Below, piece by piece: positions 37,455 through 47,925 of a DNA stretch of 64,000 bases (position 1 is its first letter; every line of letters begins with the position of its first letter). Under the pieces are notes generated by a model, which was given only the letters and a program-made list of their open reading frames with translations, was not told the origin of the DNA and searched no databases. The DNA comes from Microvelia longipes (lineage: Eukaryota; Arthropoda; Insecta; Hemiptera; Veliidae). The DNA is taken from the NCBI GenBank assembly GCA_018340805.1, contig JACMZG010001863.1:51087172-51151171 (forward strand), read 5' to 3'. The position numbers and the translations under genes are program-made.

Positions 37455-38520
37455 GTCTACTTACTTTTCCTCATTTATACCATAGGTATATATAAAGGAT
37501 ATATAGGTATATATAGGAAAAGTATTCCACCAGAAATTGGGCACAATTGAGACACCTGGTAATATTAATTACTTATTGCGATATTTCGCTCTACACACCG
37601 AGCATTATCAAACAAACATCTGTGCTAGAGTAATGAATCTCTAATTAAATTTTGAAGTTCGTCTTCTTTAAAACGCTGCCTGTCTTTCTTTATAAACTGC
37701 CCAATGTCTGGTGGAATGTTCAATTATGGAGACCAATAATACAATAATTTATGTAAGGAAAAGTATTGTGTTTGGGAAAAAATCCGAAACCGGGATGAAA
37801 CCGGCATTATCTGTTTCAGGTGTTTTTAAGGCCTCCTGAGTGGTTTCCTCAAAGTTGTCTGTCAGTGTGTGTTTACATAATAATGTACGATCTGTTATCA
37901 TCGTAGCTCCCAGTGTATTTATATACCAGAGAATTTAAACTTTATAGAAAAATTAATCTACCGCTGTAGTTGTGCTGCTTGGAAAATAATTTGTTTATGT
38001 TGTCATTAACCCGCAATAATGACTCGGCGAAAATTTTGAAAAAACAAAACGCGGAAAAATTATGCGATCCGATTGAAATTTGGCACGTATGTTGAATGTT
38101 GATATGTACAAGTTTCATCTCATTATCAGCATTTGCTCAATTGTTATAGAATGGCTTATGTACGTTTTTTAAAAAATTGAAAAATCAGAAAATGACTCAA
38201 TTGAGTTGAAATTCAGTAAAAGTGTATACTTTTACTTAATAAATAAGTACAAAAAGTTTCGTTTCAATGCAACTAGTATATCCACGATTTTTGTTGGGTC
38301 ATACAAGTTAAGTAGCATTGAGTGTGGTCAGTGCTGTGTGGATGACCGCTGAAAATAAAACAGACGCATTTACTAAATTTGGCGAACTGTGTACTCTGGG
38401 GACGAGTGAAGCGAGTCCGAATCAGGAGGATGAGCGTAGCGAGTCCGAATTAGGGAGGATGAGCGTAGCGAAGCTGATGTGATAAGGAAAACTTTCGAGG
38501 TACACAGTACCCGATTTTTA
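37455..38520 (+). mobile_element. dispersed family D, longest copy, in FOG intron 2
   Basis: It starts with TTCCTCATTTATACCATAGG, carries an inserted stretch (37500-37750), then AAAAATCCGAAACCGGGATG, ATCGTAGCTCCCAGTGTATT, repeated GAGCGTAGCGAGTCCGA motifs and the end GAGGTACACAGTACCCGAT. It is non-coding. Confidence 0.75.
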
Positions 38521-38894
38521 TAAAATGGCAAATTAAATTTAAGATATTCCTAGTAACTGTAACGCCCTGGTAAAGATTGCTCCTTAGTAAATAGCCCACT
38601 TCTTTTGAACCGTTTTATTAACTAACTTATACTGCCCCGTTTTATTATAACTATTTTTTTCCTGATTGGAATTCAAATCCTGATAAAAAACATGCATTGT
38701 TGTTCAGGTGGGAACTTGTGCTGCTTCCATTTAGTCTAAAGCACCACTCTAATTATAGATGAAAAGTCCAGAAGGCTAAAATGATTTATCCTTTATTAAC
38801 ATAATCTTGAGGCTCTCATTGCTAATTTTCTGATTTCTCCATTTTAATGATATTTCAATTGAAATTATTATATATAATTTTCCTTTGTTTCTAG

Positions 38895-38978
38895 CTATTG
38901 CAGCTGGTAGATTTTCATGTTTTCCACCTGGAGATCCTTCTAGAGGAAAAGCACCTGATATTCCTGATGCTAGGCCTG
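38895..38978 (+). CDS. ush: FOG/u-shaped-like gene, exon 3 (84 nt, possible cassette exon)
   Basis: The acceptor TTTCTAG ends at 38894 and the donor GTAATT starts at 38979. It encodes AIAAGRFSCFPPGDPSRGK and a further nine residues. Its length is a multiple of three and both edges have the same phase, so inclusion or skipping keeps the frame. A second acceptor (TTGCAG) nine nt inside, at 38903, also keeps the frame. The start AGRFSCFPPG resembles the start of a FOG CCHC finger (compare GYICNPCG in the next exon), but the histidine and last cysteine are missing. It may be alternatively spliced, or a relic of a duplicated finger exon. Confidence 0.55.
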
Positions 38979-39029
38979 GTAATTAGTCATCATTTTTACT
39001 TTGCCTCATTTATACCATAGTTATAAAGG

Positions 39030-39385
39030 AAACGTATCATGGGCGTAGCCAGGGGGGGGGTTAAAATTTGGTTATAAGTATTTATCTTTACGTGATAAAT
39101 TAGTACGCCAAGTTTCGTTTTAATACAACAAGTATGTCTATGAATTTTGGTGGATTATTAAAGTTAAGCAGCATCGAGCGTATAGATGGGTGACTGCTGG
39201 AATGAAACGGATATATTTACTATCTGAGGGTGAGCAAAGCATGTCCGAAGATGTGTTGTAGTATAAATTTAACGACCAGTATATTCTGAGAACGAGTGAA
39301 GCGAGTATGATGTGGGAGGTTGAGCGTAGTGAATCCGATGTGATGAGGAATAATACTGAGGTACCCCGTACCCCATTTTTTTATT
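39030..39385 (+). mobile_element. hAT-like terminus and family D end, in FOG intron 3
   Basis: GGGCGTAGCCAGGGGGGGGG at 39042 resembles the hAT-like end at 57821. It joins directly to a family D 3' half (AAGTTTCGTTTTAATACAAC ... GAGGTACCCCGTACCCCATT). Confidence 0.6.
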
Positions 39386-39780
39386 AAGGAATATTATTTT
39401 TAAGTTTTTACAAATAATTTTGTAATATCTAAAACTATATCCATACTTTAAAACCATTCTAACTTCACTATTATTAATAAAAATGTTTAAGAATAAAATA
39501 ATAATTTTATTTTTGAGCCTAGTGATTATTTTCTTGGTTAAATTGTCTTGTATGACAAAGGTTGTTAATGATTGAGTTTTACTTCAGTCTAATGTATTTA
39601 ATATTCAATTTGAATCTTACCCTTATCAGGACATGAAGGAAAATTAATCTTGTATGAAAGGATGTTCTCACTTCATGTTTAAAACCTTGCTCAATGTCTT
39701 AAACATAAAGCAGGCAAATACCTCTATTGAATTACCATTATTGTATAGAATTGATTTGACTTGTGATTTATTTGCCGTAG

Positions 39781-39897
39781 GTCTTGGATACATCTGCAAT
39801 CCTTGTGGTATAAGGTTCAGTTCTGCCAGTACACTGGAAGCCCACCAAACCTATTACTGTTCCCACCGACAGTCTCTAACTGATACGCCTAGAAACA
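39781..39897 (+). CDS. ush: FOG/u-shaped-like gene, exon 4: first CCHC finger
   Basis: The acceptor GCCGTAG precedes 39781 and the donor GTGAGT follows 39897. It encodes GLGYICNPCGIRF, then a segment ending LEAHQTYYCSHR: C-x2-C-x12-H-x5-C, the FOG-type CCHC finger. In this family CCHC fingers contact the N-terminal finger of GATA factors; the Tyr-Tyr-Cys end is typical. The open frame reading through the upstream intron from 39654 is not coding. Confidence 0.93.
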
Positions 39898-39954
39898 GTG
39901 AGTATCCCTTCCTGACACTTGACTTTTTTATTTGACTCACTATGGTAAAACACA

Positions 39955-40112
39955 CGGTTAAAATCAGTTGACAGTGTGGCAAAATAGTGTTGAGGAACCA
40001 ATGAGGTTGGCTGATATGAAATTGTGGGCGTGGTTTCATCCAGGAGTAACCTCATTGGCTCCCTCTCATTATTTTCTCATGCTGTCAATTGATTTTTACC
40101 GTGAGTTATGCT
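39955..40112. mobile_element. hairpin MITE in FOG intron 4
   Basis: The terminal arms CACGGTTAAAATCAGTTGACAG / CTGTCAATTGATTTTTACCGTG (39953-39974, 40087-40108) and inner arms AACCAATGAGGTTGGC / AACCTCATTGGCTCCC form a cruciform-like structure. It is a second copy of 9600-9785, 55 bp past exon 4. Confidence 0.85.
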
Positions 40113-40929
40113 ATAGTCATTAATTACTGATGTTATAGTGGATGCTTCCTAAACCTATCAGAATATTACCAGACAAATAGGTAAATTTACCTATACCAAA
40201 ACGTTAAATATGTGCTTTTTAAGTAAAATTATCAAAATTAATATAAACTGGGGAAAAAATGGCTCATAAAAGTATTAATATTAAACTTTAAACAACAATT
40301 TATAATAATGAAATAATTTTTTGGCACAATTTGATGACATCCTTATTTTTATCTTCCTTATTTTTTTATTCCTTATTAGAGAAGTGTCGTGTAGGAGTGT
40401 CTTCTCCTACTGAAACAGATGATGTTCTAGGATCAAATCCCAGACTGTAATAAAAGTTTTTATGAATAGTTATTGAGAAAGATTGGGCTTGATTAACACC
40501 TGCACAACTATTAGTCTTTTATAAAGTTCGAATACTTAGTATTTTTTTTTATAATATTCCTTTATTTTAAATAAATTTAAGTACAAAATAACTGACTCTA
40601 TGATTAAGAGTAATGACAATTTAAACATTCTTATGAAACATGCAAATTTATTCATTTATTACATCAATATTGCAGATCAGTTACAATCAGCATATAGGAA
40701 AATACTCTCTGCTGTAAGACATTAGTCTCGTGCTGCAAAGAGGATGTTGTTTTATTATACTAATTTAAAGAAACATCTAGTCATCTATCTTTCAGTACTA
40801 TGTTCTTTAAATATATATATCTACATAAGAAATATTTCTATTTCCCACTAAAATATTTGTGTGTGAACTTTATCTCAACTGTTTTTTCTTGACAAATTTG
40901 CATTATTAATTGAACTATTTGTGTCTCAG

Positions 40930-41179
40930 GCGGAGGTGATAGTGAGAGTGAAGAAGTAGCGGCTGCTCCGATGGATACGAAATCCGAAGATATCAAGTCA
41001 GTGAGTTCTGACCCTGGAACTGATCCCGTGGTTAAATCTATCAGGACGGGCAAGCAGTATAAATGTCCGCACTGTTCTTACAGTGCTGATAAGAAGGTTT
41101 CTTTAAATAGACACATGAGGATGCATTCTTCTTCTCCTATAGAGGAATCGAGCGCTCCCTCAACTCCTCTAATTGATAG
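40930..41179 (+). CDS. ush: FOG/u-shaped-like gene, exon 5: C2H2 finger
   Basis: The acceptor TGTCTCAG precedes 40930. Two donors are possible (41180 GTTGGT and 41184 GTAATT); only the first keeps the frame into exon 6, because the second meets a TGA after five codons. The exon has an acidic, Ser-rich lead and then YKCPHCSYSADKKVSL followed by NRHMRMH, a classical C2H2 finger at about residues 278-300. Its last two bases form the arginine codon that precedes the third finger. Confidence 0.92.
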
Positions 41180-42088
41180 GTTGGTAATTTTGTACCAAAT
41201 TAAATAATTTTCAACCTTAATCTAATTTTATAGGATAAGAGCTGAGAACATTAATTATTTTGCTAAAGAACTGTAGACCAGTGTTGAAATCTGTTGGGTT
41301 GTCTAAAAACTATAATCTGTAAAATAATCATCTAAATAGCCTAGGTATTTTAAAAATATAAAGACTATTTAGATTACTACTATATATCAATATAGACTTC
41401 TAAATAGTGTTATTCTATAAGATAACACTATTTTAGCTTTTGAATATTAATTAATGCAAGTAGCAAGACGAAGTAAATAATTAAATTTCAGAATTTTCAA
41501 ATTAGGGTTAAACTTCAATATGCTAAAATTATTGTCAGAATAATTCCATGAGTTCCTGTTTTACAGGAACCTGATAGGTTCCTGTTTTATTAGTAGAAAG
41601 AATTTTAAAAGCATTTCTTCATTATTTGCCCCCATTTATGTTCCTAAATAATGTGGCTAGATAATAATAGTTCCTGGGGAAATTTTGTCATCCTTTAAAA
41701 AGCTCACTCTTATTAGGGATTTGTTTCATTAGAGCCTGGTCAAGAAGTAAAACAATAATTGTAAATAATAATTTCTGCTCATATAACTGTAATGCTCAAT
41801 ATTACCATTGTCAGTATAGTCTGTTGCTTTTTATAGTTTTGGAGGGTTGTGCCAGTAAAAATCAAAATAACAAATTAACAAAATAACAAATAATAAAATT
41901 TGGGATGGGTGTTTCTTCATTTCTACAGGGTTATTCTCAGGAATAACAACAACAATCCTGGTAGGGTTTATTTTTTTTATCATTTTATATGTTTGTGGAA
42001 AGAAAAATTGTGATCTCTTTAATTATAATTCCATGTATCAAGAAATATTTGATTCTCTCTTCATTATTTTGTTGTTTTCGTATTGCAG

Positions 42089-42467
42089 ATACTGTCAGGA
42101 TTGTGATATAAGGTTCTCCTCTCTGAAGACATTTCGAGCTCACAAGACTCATTACTGTGGATCAAGACATGGCCCCGGACCGGGCGCCACCTCGGTCCCT
42201 AAACAAACCCGAAGTCCCAGCCCACCTCAACCACCCAAACCATTCCTTGTTATTCCCACTAGCCCAGTTCTCATCATACCCTACTCTCTAGTGCAGTCTG
42301 CCAGTCTGATCTCGGGTTCTGCTGCTGCTAATATTACTACTACTGATACAGCTTCAATTCTGCTTGCTGATGGTTCTCTGCAGCCTCTACCCTTAGCTCT
42401 AGCTGGTCATCATCCCCCGTTGGATAAGGCTACTCCCACTGTCACATTCCCTTCCCCTGAAAACAAG
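42089..42467 (+). CDS. ush: FOG/u-shaped-like gene, exon 6: CCHC finger and Pro/Ser-rich linker
   Basis: The acceptor TATTGCAG precedes 42089 and the donor GTAACT follows 42467. The exon begins YCQDCDIRFSSLKTF, then RAHKTHYC, a FOG CCHC finger at residues 319-342. About 100 residues of Pro/Ser/Thr-rich sequence follow, with a hydrophobic patch (FLVIPTSPVLIIPYSLV). It ends in phase 0 at Lys-444. The open frame continues about 170 nt into the intron, which would give a longer tail only if the intron were retained. Confidence 0.93.
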
Positions 42468-42639
42468 GTAACTACTTATACAATAATGTTTACTATTGAA
42501 ATAGCCTCTCTGATATTTTACGTAAAGTATATCCCAAAAGTTACAAAAATAACACTATTTTTAATTTTTTTTCAGATGTATCCATTTTATAAAAAACGTG
42601 GCATATTAAAAAACTATTTTTGGAACATCTTATAAAAAT

Positions 42640-42835
42640 GTGACACATCAAACACTATTAACACTTTGGATACATCTTATAAAAAATGTGACACATCAGA
42701 AAACACTATTAACACTTTGGATACATTTATAAAAAATGTGACACATCAGAAAACACTATTAACACTTTGGATACATCTTATAAAAAATGTGACACATCAG
42801 AAAACACTATTAACACATTGGATACGTTTTTCTGT
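42640..42835. repeat. tandem repeat, about 51-bp unit, 4 copies, FOG intron 6
   Basis: AAAAATGTGACACATCAGAA then AACACTATTAACACTTTGGA then TACATCTTAT, repeated. The 71-codon frame here is the repeat read through. Confidence 0.93.
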
Positions 42836-43104
42836 GGAAAGAGAGGCCTCAACCACATCTGTGACTAAACCAAATCTCTAGATATTTTTATAAAAAGATA
42901 GCTCTTTTCTTGTTAACATTCTAGCTTAAAAGTTTATGTTATCTACCCTATATTTTTAAAGCCTATTGATAAAGAAGTCTTGTTCCATGATTGGCACCTT
43001 GTTTATAAATGTGTTTGAATTTTAATAAGTTAAACACTGTTTGATGAACATTTATTGAGGGCATTCATCAAGTGCATTTCTTCACTCCGCAGCTGCTAGC
43101 AAGT

Positions 43105-43400
43105 TTATTCCTCGTTTTTACTTTTCCTTATTTATACCGGAGGTATATAGAAAAAGTATTGTGTTTGAAAAAAATCCGAAACCAGGTAGAACCTGAATTA
43201 TCTATTTCAGGTGGTGTGGTTTTCACAAAGTTTTCTGTGTGTGTGTATGTGTGTGTCTGTTATTATCATATCTCATAGTGTATTTAAAACATGACACTAA
43301 AAATCAATCTTTAGCTCTAGTTGTGTTATCTGGAAAATATTTTTTGTATGACGTCATTAACTTGTTATAATTGTTAATATTTTTAAAATTCATATAACGC
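43105..43400 (+). mobile_element. dispersed family D, short copy in FOG intron 6
   Basis: TTTTCCTTATTTATACCGGA, AAAAATCCGAAACCAGG and a (TG)n run, then ATCATATCTCATAGTGTATT. Confidence 0.7.
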
Positions 43401-43756
43401 AGAAAAATACCCCATTTATTGATCATTAATTACTACTCTTTGCTTCATCATAAAATTTCAATAGTCCCAGTAATTTTTTTATGACCTTAGTCTTCTTTTA
43501 ATTTTAAAAAAACCATCCTAAAAGATGCAAATTGGCTTCAACAAAAATGTTCCTAAGTTTCACACTTTTTGAACTTGTAAAACTTATTATATTAGTTAGT
43601 TTATGCAATTTAAATAGAGGTTATGAAAAAAAAAATTGTTATTTGAAAAAATGTGTGTTTGAAAAATATTTTTAATATCAAAAAAATATTATTTTTGATG
43701 TTAAAAATATTTTTTTTAATTAAAGTGTAATTTTATCGGATTGTTTTTATGTGCAG

Positions 43757-44800
43757 GTAGTTAAAGGAGCGAGTGAAGGAGTGAGGAAGGTGGATGTCCA
43801 TGGAAGAGAAGTTTCATCTCCTCTAGATTTGAGTTATAGAAGATCTGCCGAGAGAGAAATGTCTTTGGATCTGGAAGATAAGGAAAACAGAAGAACTGTT
43901 CAGGGCAGGTCCCCTCAGACTCCTGAACACGAGGATATTATTTGTGCACCATCCATTCCTTTGATATTGTCAACGTCTTCTACTTGTTCCTCCCCCTCTC
44001 CCTCTCCTCTTTCCCCTGCTCTTTCTTCTTCTTCTCATTCATCAAAAAAATTTGACAACAAGAAGGCCAGAACCGATTCCGTGTGCAATAGTCCGAGTCC
44101 AAAATCATCTGCAGTCTCTCCGAGTCCGAAATCACCGAGGAGCACTCCTAACGGTGTTGTAAAACATAGAATTGAAGAAAAGAAAAAATCTGAGTCGCCT
44201 ATCAAACCAGACCCGAGTATTAGTCTTCAAAATTTATTATTAGCTGCCGTAGCTCAGAATCAAATGGACATTTCTAAAGGTGAATACCCTAGATTACCGA
44301 TTCCTCCTGAATTGGTCCCTCATTTACTGAGCAGATTACCAGAGGGTAAAACGTTACCAGGATTACCGCTTAGACCAGGTGATCCAGCTCTGCTACCGTA
44401 TTTAGCTCCTGAACTTGCTTTAAACCTGCCACCTCCCCCACCCCCTCATGTTATTGTCAAACAAGGGGAATCCAAGTGTAACGAATGCAATATCGTCTTT
44501 TATAGAATTGAAAATTTTGTAGCTCATAAGATGTATTACTGCAGTGCTAATGCAGCTTCTACAGCTACTAAAATTCCTGAGGAGAAACCAATTTCACCAC
44601 CAACCACCACCTCTCCCAAGGATGCAGCCTCCAAAGAGCCGGCACCCTCTACTTCCAAACTACCAGTCTACCAGTTTATTTGTGCTGCATGCGGAATCAA
44701 ATTCACATCATACGATAATTTAACGGCCCATCAAACGTACTACTGTCCAAAGAGAACCAATTTAGAGCAAGATAAGCCACGGAAATGTGCTAAATGCAAG
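43757..44800 (+). CDS. ush: FOG/u-shaped-like gene, exon 7: CtBP motif and two CCHC fingers
   Basis: The largest exon (348 codons, phase 0 at both ends); acceptor GTGCAG, donor GTAAAT. Early on it carries SSPLDLS (PLDLS codons at 43820-43834), a match to the PxDLS motif by which FOG proteins recruit the corepressor CtBP. Ser/Pro-rich sequence follows (repeated SPSPKS), then a conserved-looking block SLQNLLLAAVAQNQ and a proline tract. Two CCHC fingers come next: SKCNECNIVF...AHKMYYC (about residues 682-705) and FICAACGIKF...AHQTYYC (751-774). The exon ends RKCAKCK. Confidence 0.95.
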
Positions 44801-44917
44801 GTAAATTTATTCCTCACTTATTTTTTTACAGTTTTAATATCCCTAGATTCATTATTTAGTATATTTATTGGTTCTGTTATTTCTTCTTGACCTTCGGCCT
44901 TCTTCACGACCTCGGTC

Positions 44918-45165
44918 CCCTCCGTGGCCGAGTTCATTAAGGCATTAGTCTTTACACTGACCTTTGACATCCACGGATGTCTGGGGTTCGCATCCCAGGT
45001 TACGCTCTCAGTTTATAGAAGATTATTGTTTAGATAAATTATTGCCAACTTTAGAATACACTTTGAGCGTAACGGTTGCTACTACCACCCGAGTTGGTTT
45101 CTGCAGGGGCGTTTAGAGCCTTGCGGCTCTAAACAGGCATTATTATTATTATTATTATTATTGGT
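44918..45165 (+). mobile_element. SINE family 1 copy with tRNA-like head, FOG intron 7
   Basis: CCTCCGTGGCCGAGTTCATT includes an A-box-like segment. GGTTCGCATCC at 44985-44995 is a near match to the B box. The body has GCCAACTTTAGAATACACTT and ACCACCCGAGTTGG, and the tail is GGCATTATTATTATT. The head suggests a tRNA origin; no intact tRNA gene is present. Confidence 0.75.
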
Positions 45166-45354
45166 TCTGTTATTTCTTCTTGGCCTTCGGCACTTGTTTA
45201 AAAACATTTTGTTGCTGTAGGACTTAAAATCATTGCAGATGGAAAGAGAAACCATAGTAAATATGTAAAATTCAATGTTCATTTCCACCATAAAATATCG
45301 GAAATATTTCTAAAAATATTACTATTTATTGATCTGCATGACAGAGTTTTGCAG

Positions 45355-45485
45355 ATAATGAATCTGAGACTGACTCACTGACACTGATGATAAGCTCACT
45401 GACACTGATGATAAGCTCACTGACACTGATGATAAGCTCACAGACACTGTTGATGAGTTTATAGAGACTGAGGATGAGCTCACTG
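45355..45485. repeat. tandem repeat, 21-bp unit, FOG intron 7
   Basis: CACTGACACTGATGATAAGCT recurs three times exactly and then decays. The period is a multiple of three and the + frame stays open, but nothing else suggests coding. Confidence 0.88.
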
Positions 45486-45548
45486 ACTGTACTAATGAGA
45501 ATCTAACATTAAAGACTGTCTTGCCACAATATCTAACTAACTCTCATC

Positions 45549-45953
45549 TACAGTCTATCGTTTAGTTTAAAAATCCCCAAGGTCATAAGTATATTGGGGA
45601 TTGACCAATCAGAGAAGCCGCTGCCAACCTCTCACTTAAAAAGAAAAAAAAATCCCTACCACAATAACCACTGTAGGGAAAAAACCTTCTTCCCGGCAAT
45701 CGTTCACTTTGTTTGTGGTTCTTCTTTTGATTACATCGTTTTGAAAACTACTTTCAAATTAATCTTAAAATGATATTTTAAAATAAAACTACACAAAAGA
45801 AACGTAAAAAAACATCGCCAAGAAAATACGGGTCAAATAACCTGATTTGTTAACATAGTTTTTTCCACTCCCTTCTTGCAGGGATTTTTTTTCTTAAGAA
45901 TCAGTGGTGTCTAAACTGACCTGTCAAGATTTTAAACTAAACGATAGACTGTA
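45549..45953. mobile_element. mariner/Tc1-like MITE, 405 bp, FOG intron 7
   Basis: Inverted ends TACAGTCTATCGTTTAGTTT / AAACTAAACGATAGACTGTA, so the element is flanked by TA and starts CAGT, as Tc1/mariner non-autonomous elements do. A second copy is at 16885-17303. No transposase is present. Confidence 0.85.
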
Positions 45954-46245
45954 ATTTCTCTCTTTATGATGTTCTGACTCCTTATTTACCGACAATGATG
46001 ACGAGCTGGTTGCTTAAACGTTGACTTTGTGAAAGTTATAATAATCTGTTGAGAGAAATAGTTTTGTCTATCCTGATATTACTAGTTTATACTCTTTTAT
46101 TAATAATAATAATAATCATTTATTGTAGCTCAAATACATATACATAAGATAACTAAAAGTAATAACTCAAAAGTATACAAAAATTAAACTCTTCTTTATA
46201 CAAATTATAATACTTTTTTATTAAATGAAGTATAATATTTTTAAG

Positions 46246-46488
46246 GTGGTAGCAGGACCTGATCACCAGTGTCAGAGTGGTAGTGGCACTCCTGGTCTTG
46301 GTGTGGGTTGGAAGTGTCCTTGTTGCCCAGTTACCAGTGCCACGGCAGCTCAAGCACAGAAACATATGGAAAGTCACAGCGGGGTGAAAGCATTCCTCTG
46401 TACTATATGCAGATACAAGGGAAACACACTCCGAGGAATGAGAACTCACATCCGCATGCATTTTGATAAAAAACCTGCCGATATCAAT
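46246..46488 (+). CDS. ush: FOG/u-shaped-like gene, exon 8: paired C2H2 fingers
   Basis: The acceptor TTTTTAAG precedes 46246 and the donor GTAAGT follows 46488; 81 codons, phase 0. It encodes WKCPCCPVTSATAAQAQKHM-ESH and then FLCTICRYKGNTLRGMRTHI-RMHFDKK. The second finger is strongly conserved in insect Ush proteins. No stop codon interrupts either splice junction. Confidence 0.95.
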
Positions 46489-46675
46489 GTAAGTCATATT
46501 TATCATTTGATACTACAGAGTTTTGCAAAAGATAAATAGCTGACAAAATACAATGAGTTATATTTTGTTACCTTGAAGAAATTTCATGTACTCATAAAAT
46601 ATTAACTATTGGTGTATAAAGAGAATTAATATTTTAAACTGTTAAAGATAGGATCAGGATTCAAAGTATGAATTT

Positions 46676-46790
46676 GTTTGTTAGGCACTGATGATGACCT
46701 TTAGTTGGTTGAAAGCAGGCTATGCTTTATTTTAAATAAATAATACATCAGTGGAGAGACTTATTTTATTATTCTGACCTGTGTAAGGTA
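46676..46790 (+). mobile_element. Penelope-type repeat terminus with hammerhead-like core, FOG intron 8
   Basis: TTAGGCACTGATGATGACC, loop TTTAGTT, then GGTTGAAAGCAGGC, ending CATCAGTGGAGAGACTTATT. It matches the inverse of 3325-3440. Same transcriptional strand as the host gene, 188 bp past exon 8. Confidence 0.6.
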
Positions 46791-47496
46791 ATTAAAGTAA
46801 AAAAATAATCTTTATTAATATGAAATTCAATAAATGTACAAAGTTACAACCTCGTAATACTATTTAGTATAAAAAAGCCCTCATCATTTGATCATGTAAT
46901 CGGTTTTAATGCCTTGAATCAAATCTGCTCTTCTAATCAAATTTTATATCTTAAAACTCTGAAATAGAGTACAATGGATTTTGAAGCAATATTGCTTTAA
47001 TATCCTTTTTAAATTCCTTTTCATTTAAAATTCTAATTTTTCTAGGCAGTTCATTGTAAAATTTAAATCCAGCTTGAATTGAGTTGTGCTTAGCTGTCTT
47101 TGTTGCCCTATACCTTTCAAAAGATTATTTTCTAATCAATTCTTTAAAAATCTTATAACATGATTGTGTGGATGGTAATTAAATAATATGACTATTGGTA
47201 TTATAACTCCTTGATTTTATATAAGGTTTGAATAAAAACCTTATATAATTTAAATCATATGATATAACAATAAGTTGCCTAGGAAGTACATGTAGCATAA
47301 CTTCATTTTAAGTAAAGCTTCAGCATCAACTACAAAAATTCTAACAAACCTTTATTTTTATTCAAATCGTACTCTGACGTTACTGCCTTTAGCGATAGAA
47401 ACTTCTGAATTCTCGTCATAAAATGACACTTTTTTCTTTTTTTCAGCAATTTTTAACTGCTTTATACTGTAATAATTATCTTTTGTTTTACTTTAG

Positions 47497-47925
47497 GAGG
47501 AAAGTTACATATCCTGTATTATTGAAGAACCAAGTCCAACTAAAATGGAAATAGACGAGAATAGAAAAGATGATTCATCTTCAAGGGATTCTCTCAATGG
47601 TGAGCCAATAAGAGTCAAGGAAGAAGAACCTGATCCACTGACCAATCAGGTCATTTGTTTGTCTGTTAAACCCGAAGAACCGGAAGAACACATCGATGTG
47701 GATTCGGTGAAATCGGAAGTCAACGATGAACCACCTGACTTAATGCCTGATGACTTATCAACAAACAATAACCGTAAAAGTCCAAGATACTGTAAATCGT
47801 GCGACATATCTTTTAATTATTTATCGACATTTATAGCTCATAAAAGATTTTACTGTCCAAGTCATGTTTTTGAAAATTCAGATAATAATAATAGTGGGAG
47901 GCACACGGGCACGCCTGTGTCCTGA
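47497..47925 (+). CDS. ush: FOG/u-shaped-like gene, last coding exon: C-terminal CCHC finger and stop
   Basis: The acceptor TTTACTTTAG precedes 47497 and the stop TGA is at 47923-47925. The exon encodes an acidic stretch with two possible sumoylation motifs (RVKEEEPD and SVKSE). The last FOG finger follows, [16 protein letters not shown] then IAHKRFYC (residues 970-993), and a short tail ending GTPVS. A FOG-type finger close to the C-terminus is the expected family layout. AATAAA motifs occur downstream (first near 48199), but I cannot say which one is used. Confidence 0.95.
   Translation, partial: EESYISCIIEEPSPTKMEIDENRKDDSSSRDSLNGEPIRVKEEEPDPLTNQVICLSVKPEEPEEHIDVDSVKSEVNDEPPDLMPDDLSTNNNRKSPRYCKSCDISFNYLSTFIAHKRFYCPSHVFENSDNNNSGRHTGTPVS

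Larger units (their letters stand above)
22626..47925 (+). other. ush: FOG/ZFPM-family (u-shaped-like) zinc-finger cofactor gene, 9 coding exons inferred
   Basis: Gene-level entry. FOG proteins are nuclear cofactors that bind the N-terminal finger of GATA factors through CCHC fingers and repress or modulate GATA targets in blood, heart and bristle development. Joining 22626-22683, 36787-37230, 38895-38978, 39781-39897, 40930-41179, 42089-42467, 43757-44800, 46246-46488 and 47497-47925 gives 3048 nt in one frame, 1015 residues, close to vertebrate FOG1 and somewhat shorter than fly Ush. Every intron is GT-AG. Fingers in order (residues): CCHC 199-222, C2H2 278-300, CCHC 319-342, CCHC 682-705, CCHC 751-774, C2H2 814-836, C2H2 842-864, CCHC 970-993. 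PLDLS lies at 466-470. The CCHC spacing is C-x2-C-x12-H-x5-C, diagnostic of FOG. The family assignment is very safe; the first and third exons are less certain. Confidence 0.93.

Noticed and set aside
40377..40450. Possible extra FOG exon with CRVGVSSPTETDDVL
   Set aside because: It lacks a proper acceptor and the frame is not needed; exon 4 joins exon 5 directly in phase.
41180..41189. Alternative donor GTAATT at 41184 for FOG exon 5
   Set aside because: It would shift the frame and meet a stop within five codons of exon 6.
44978..45000. Possible tRNA gene from a B-box-like sequence
   Set aside because: No complete cloverleaf or acceptor stem; the segment is the head of a SINE. The same applies near 19804.
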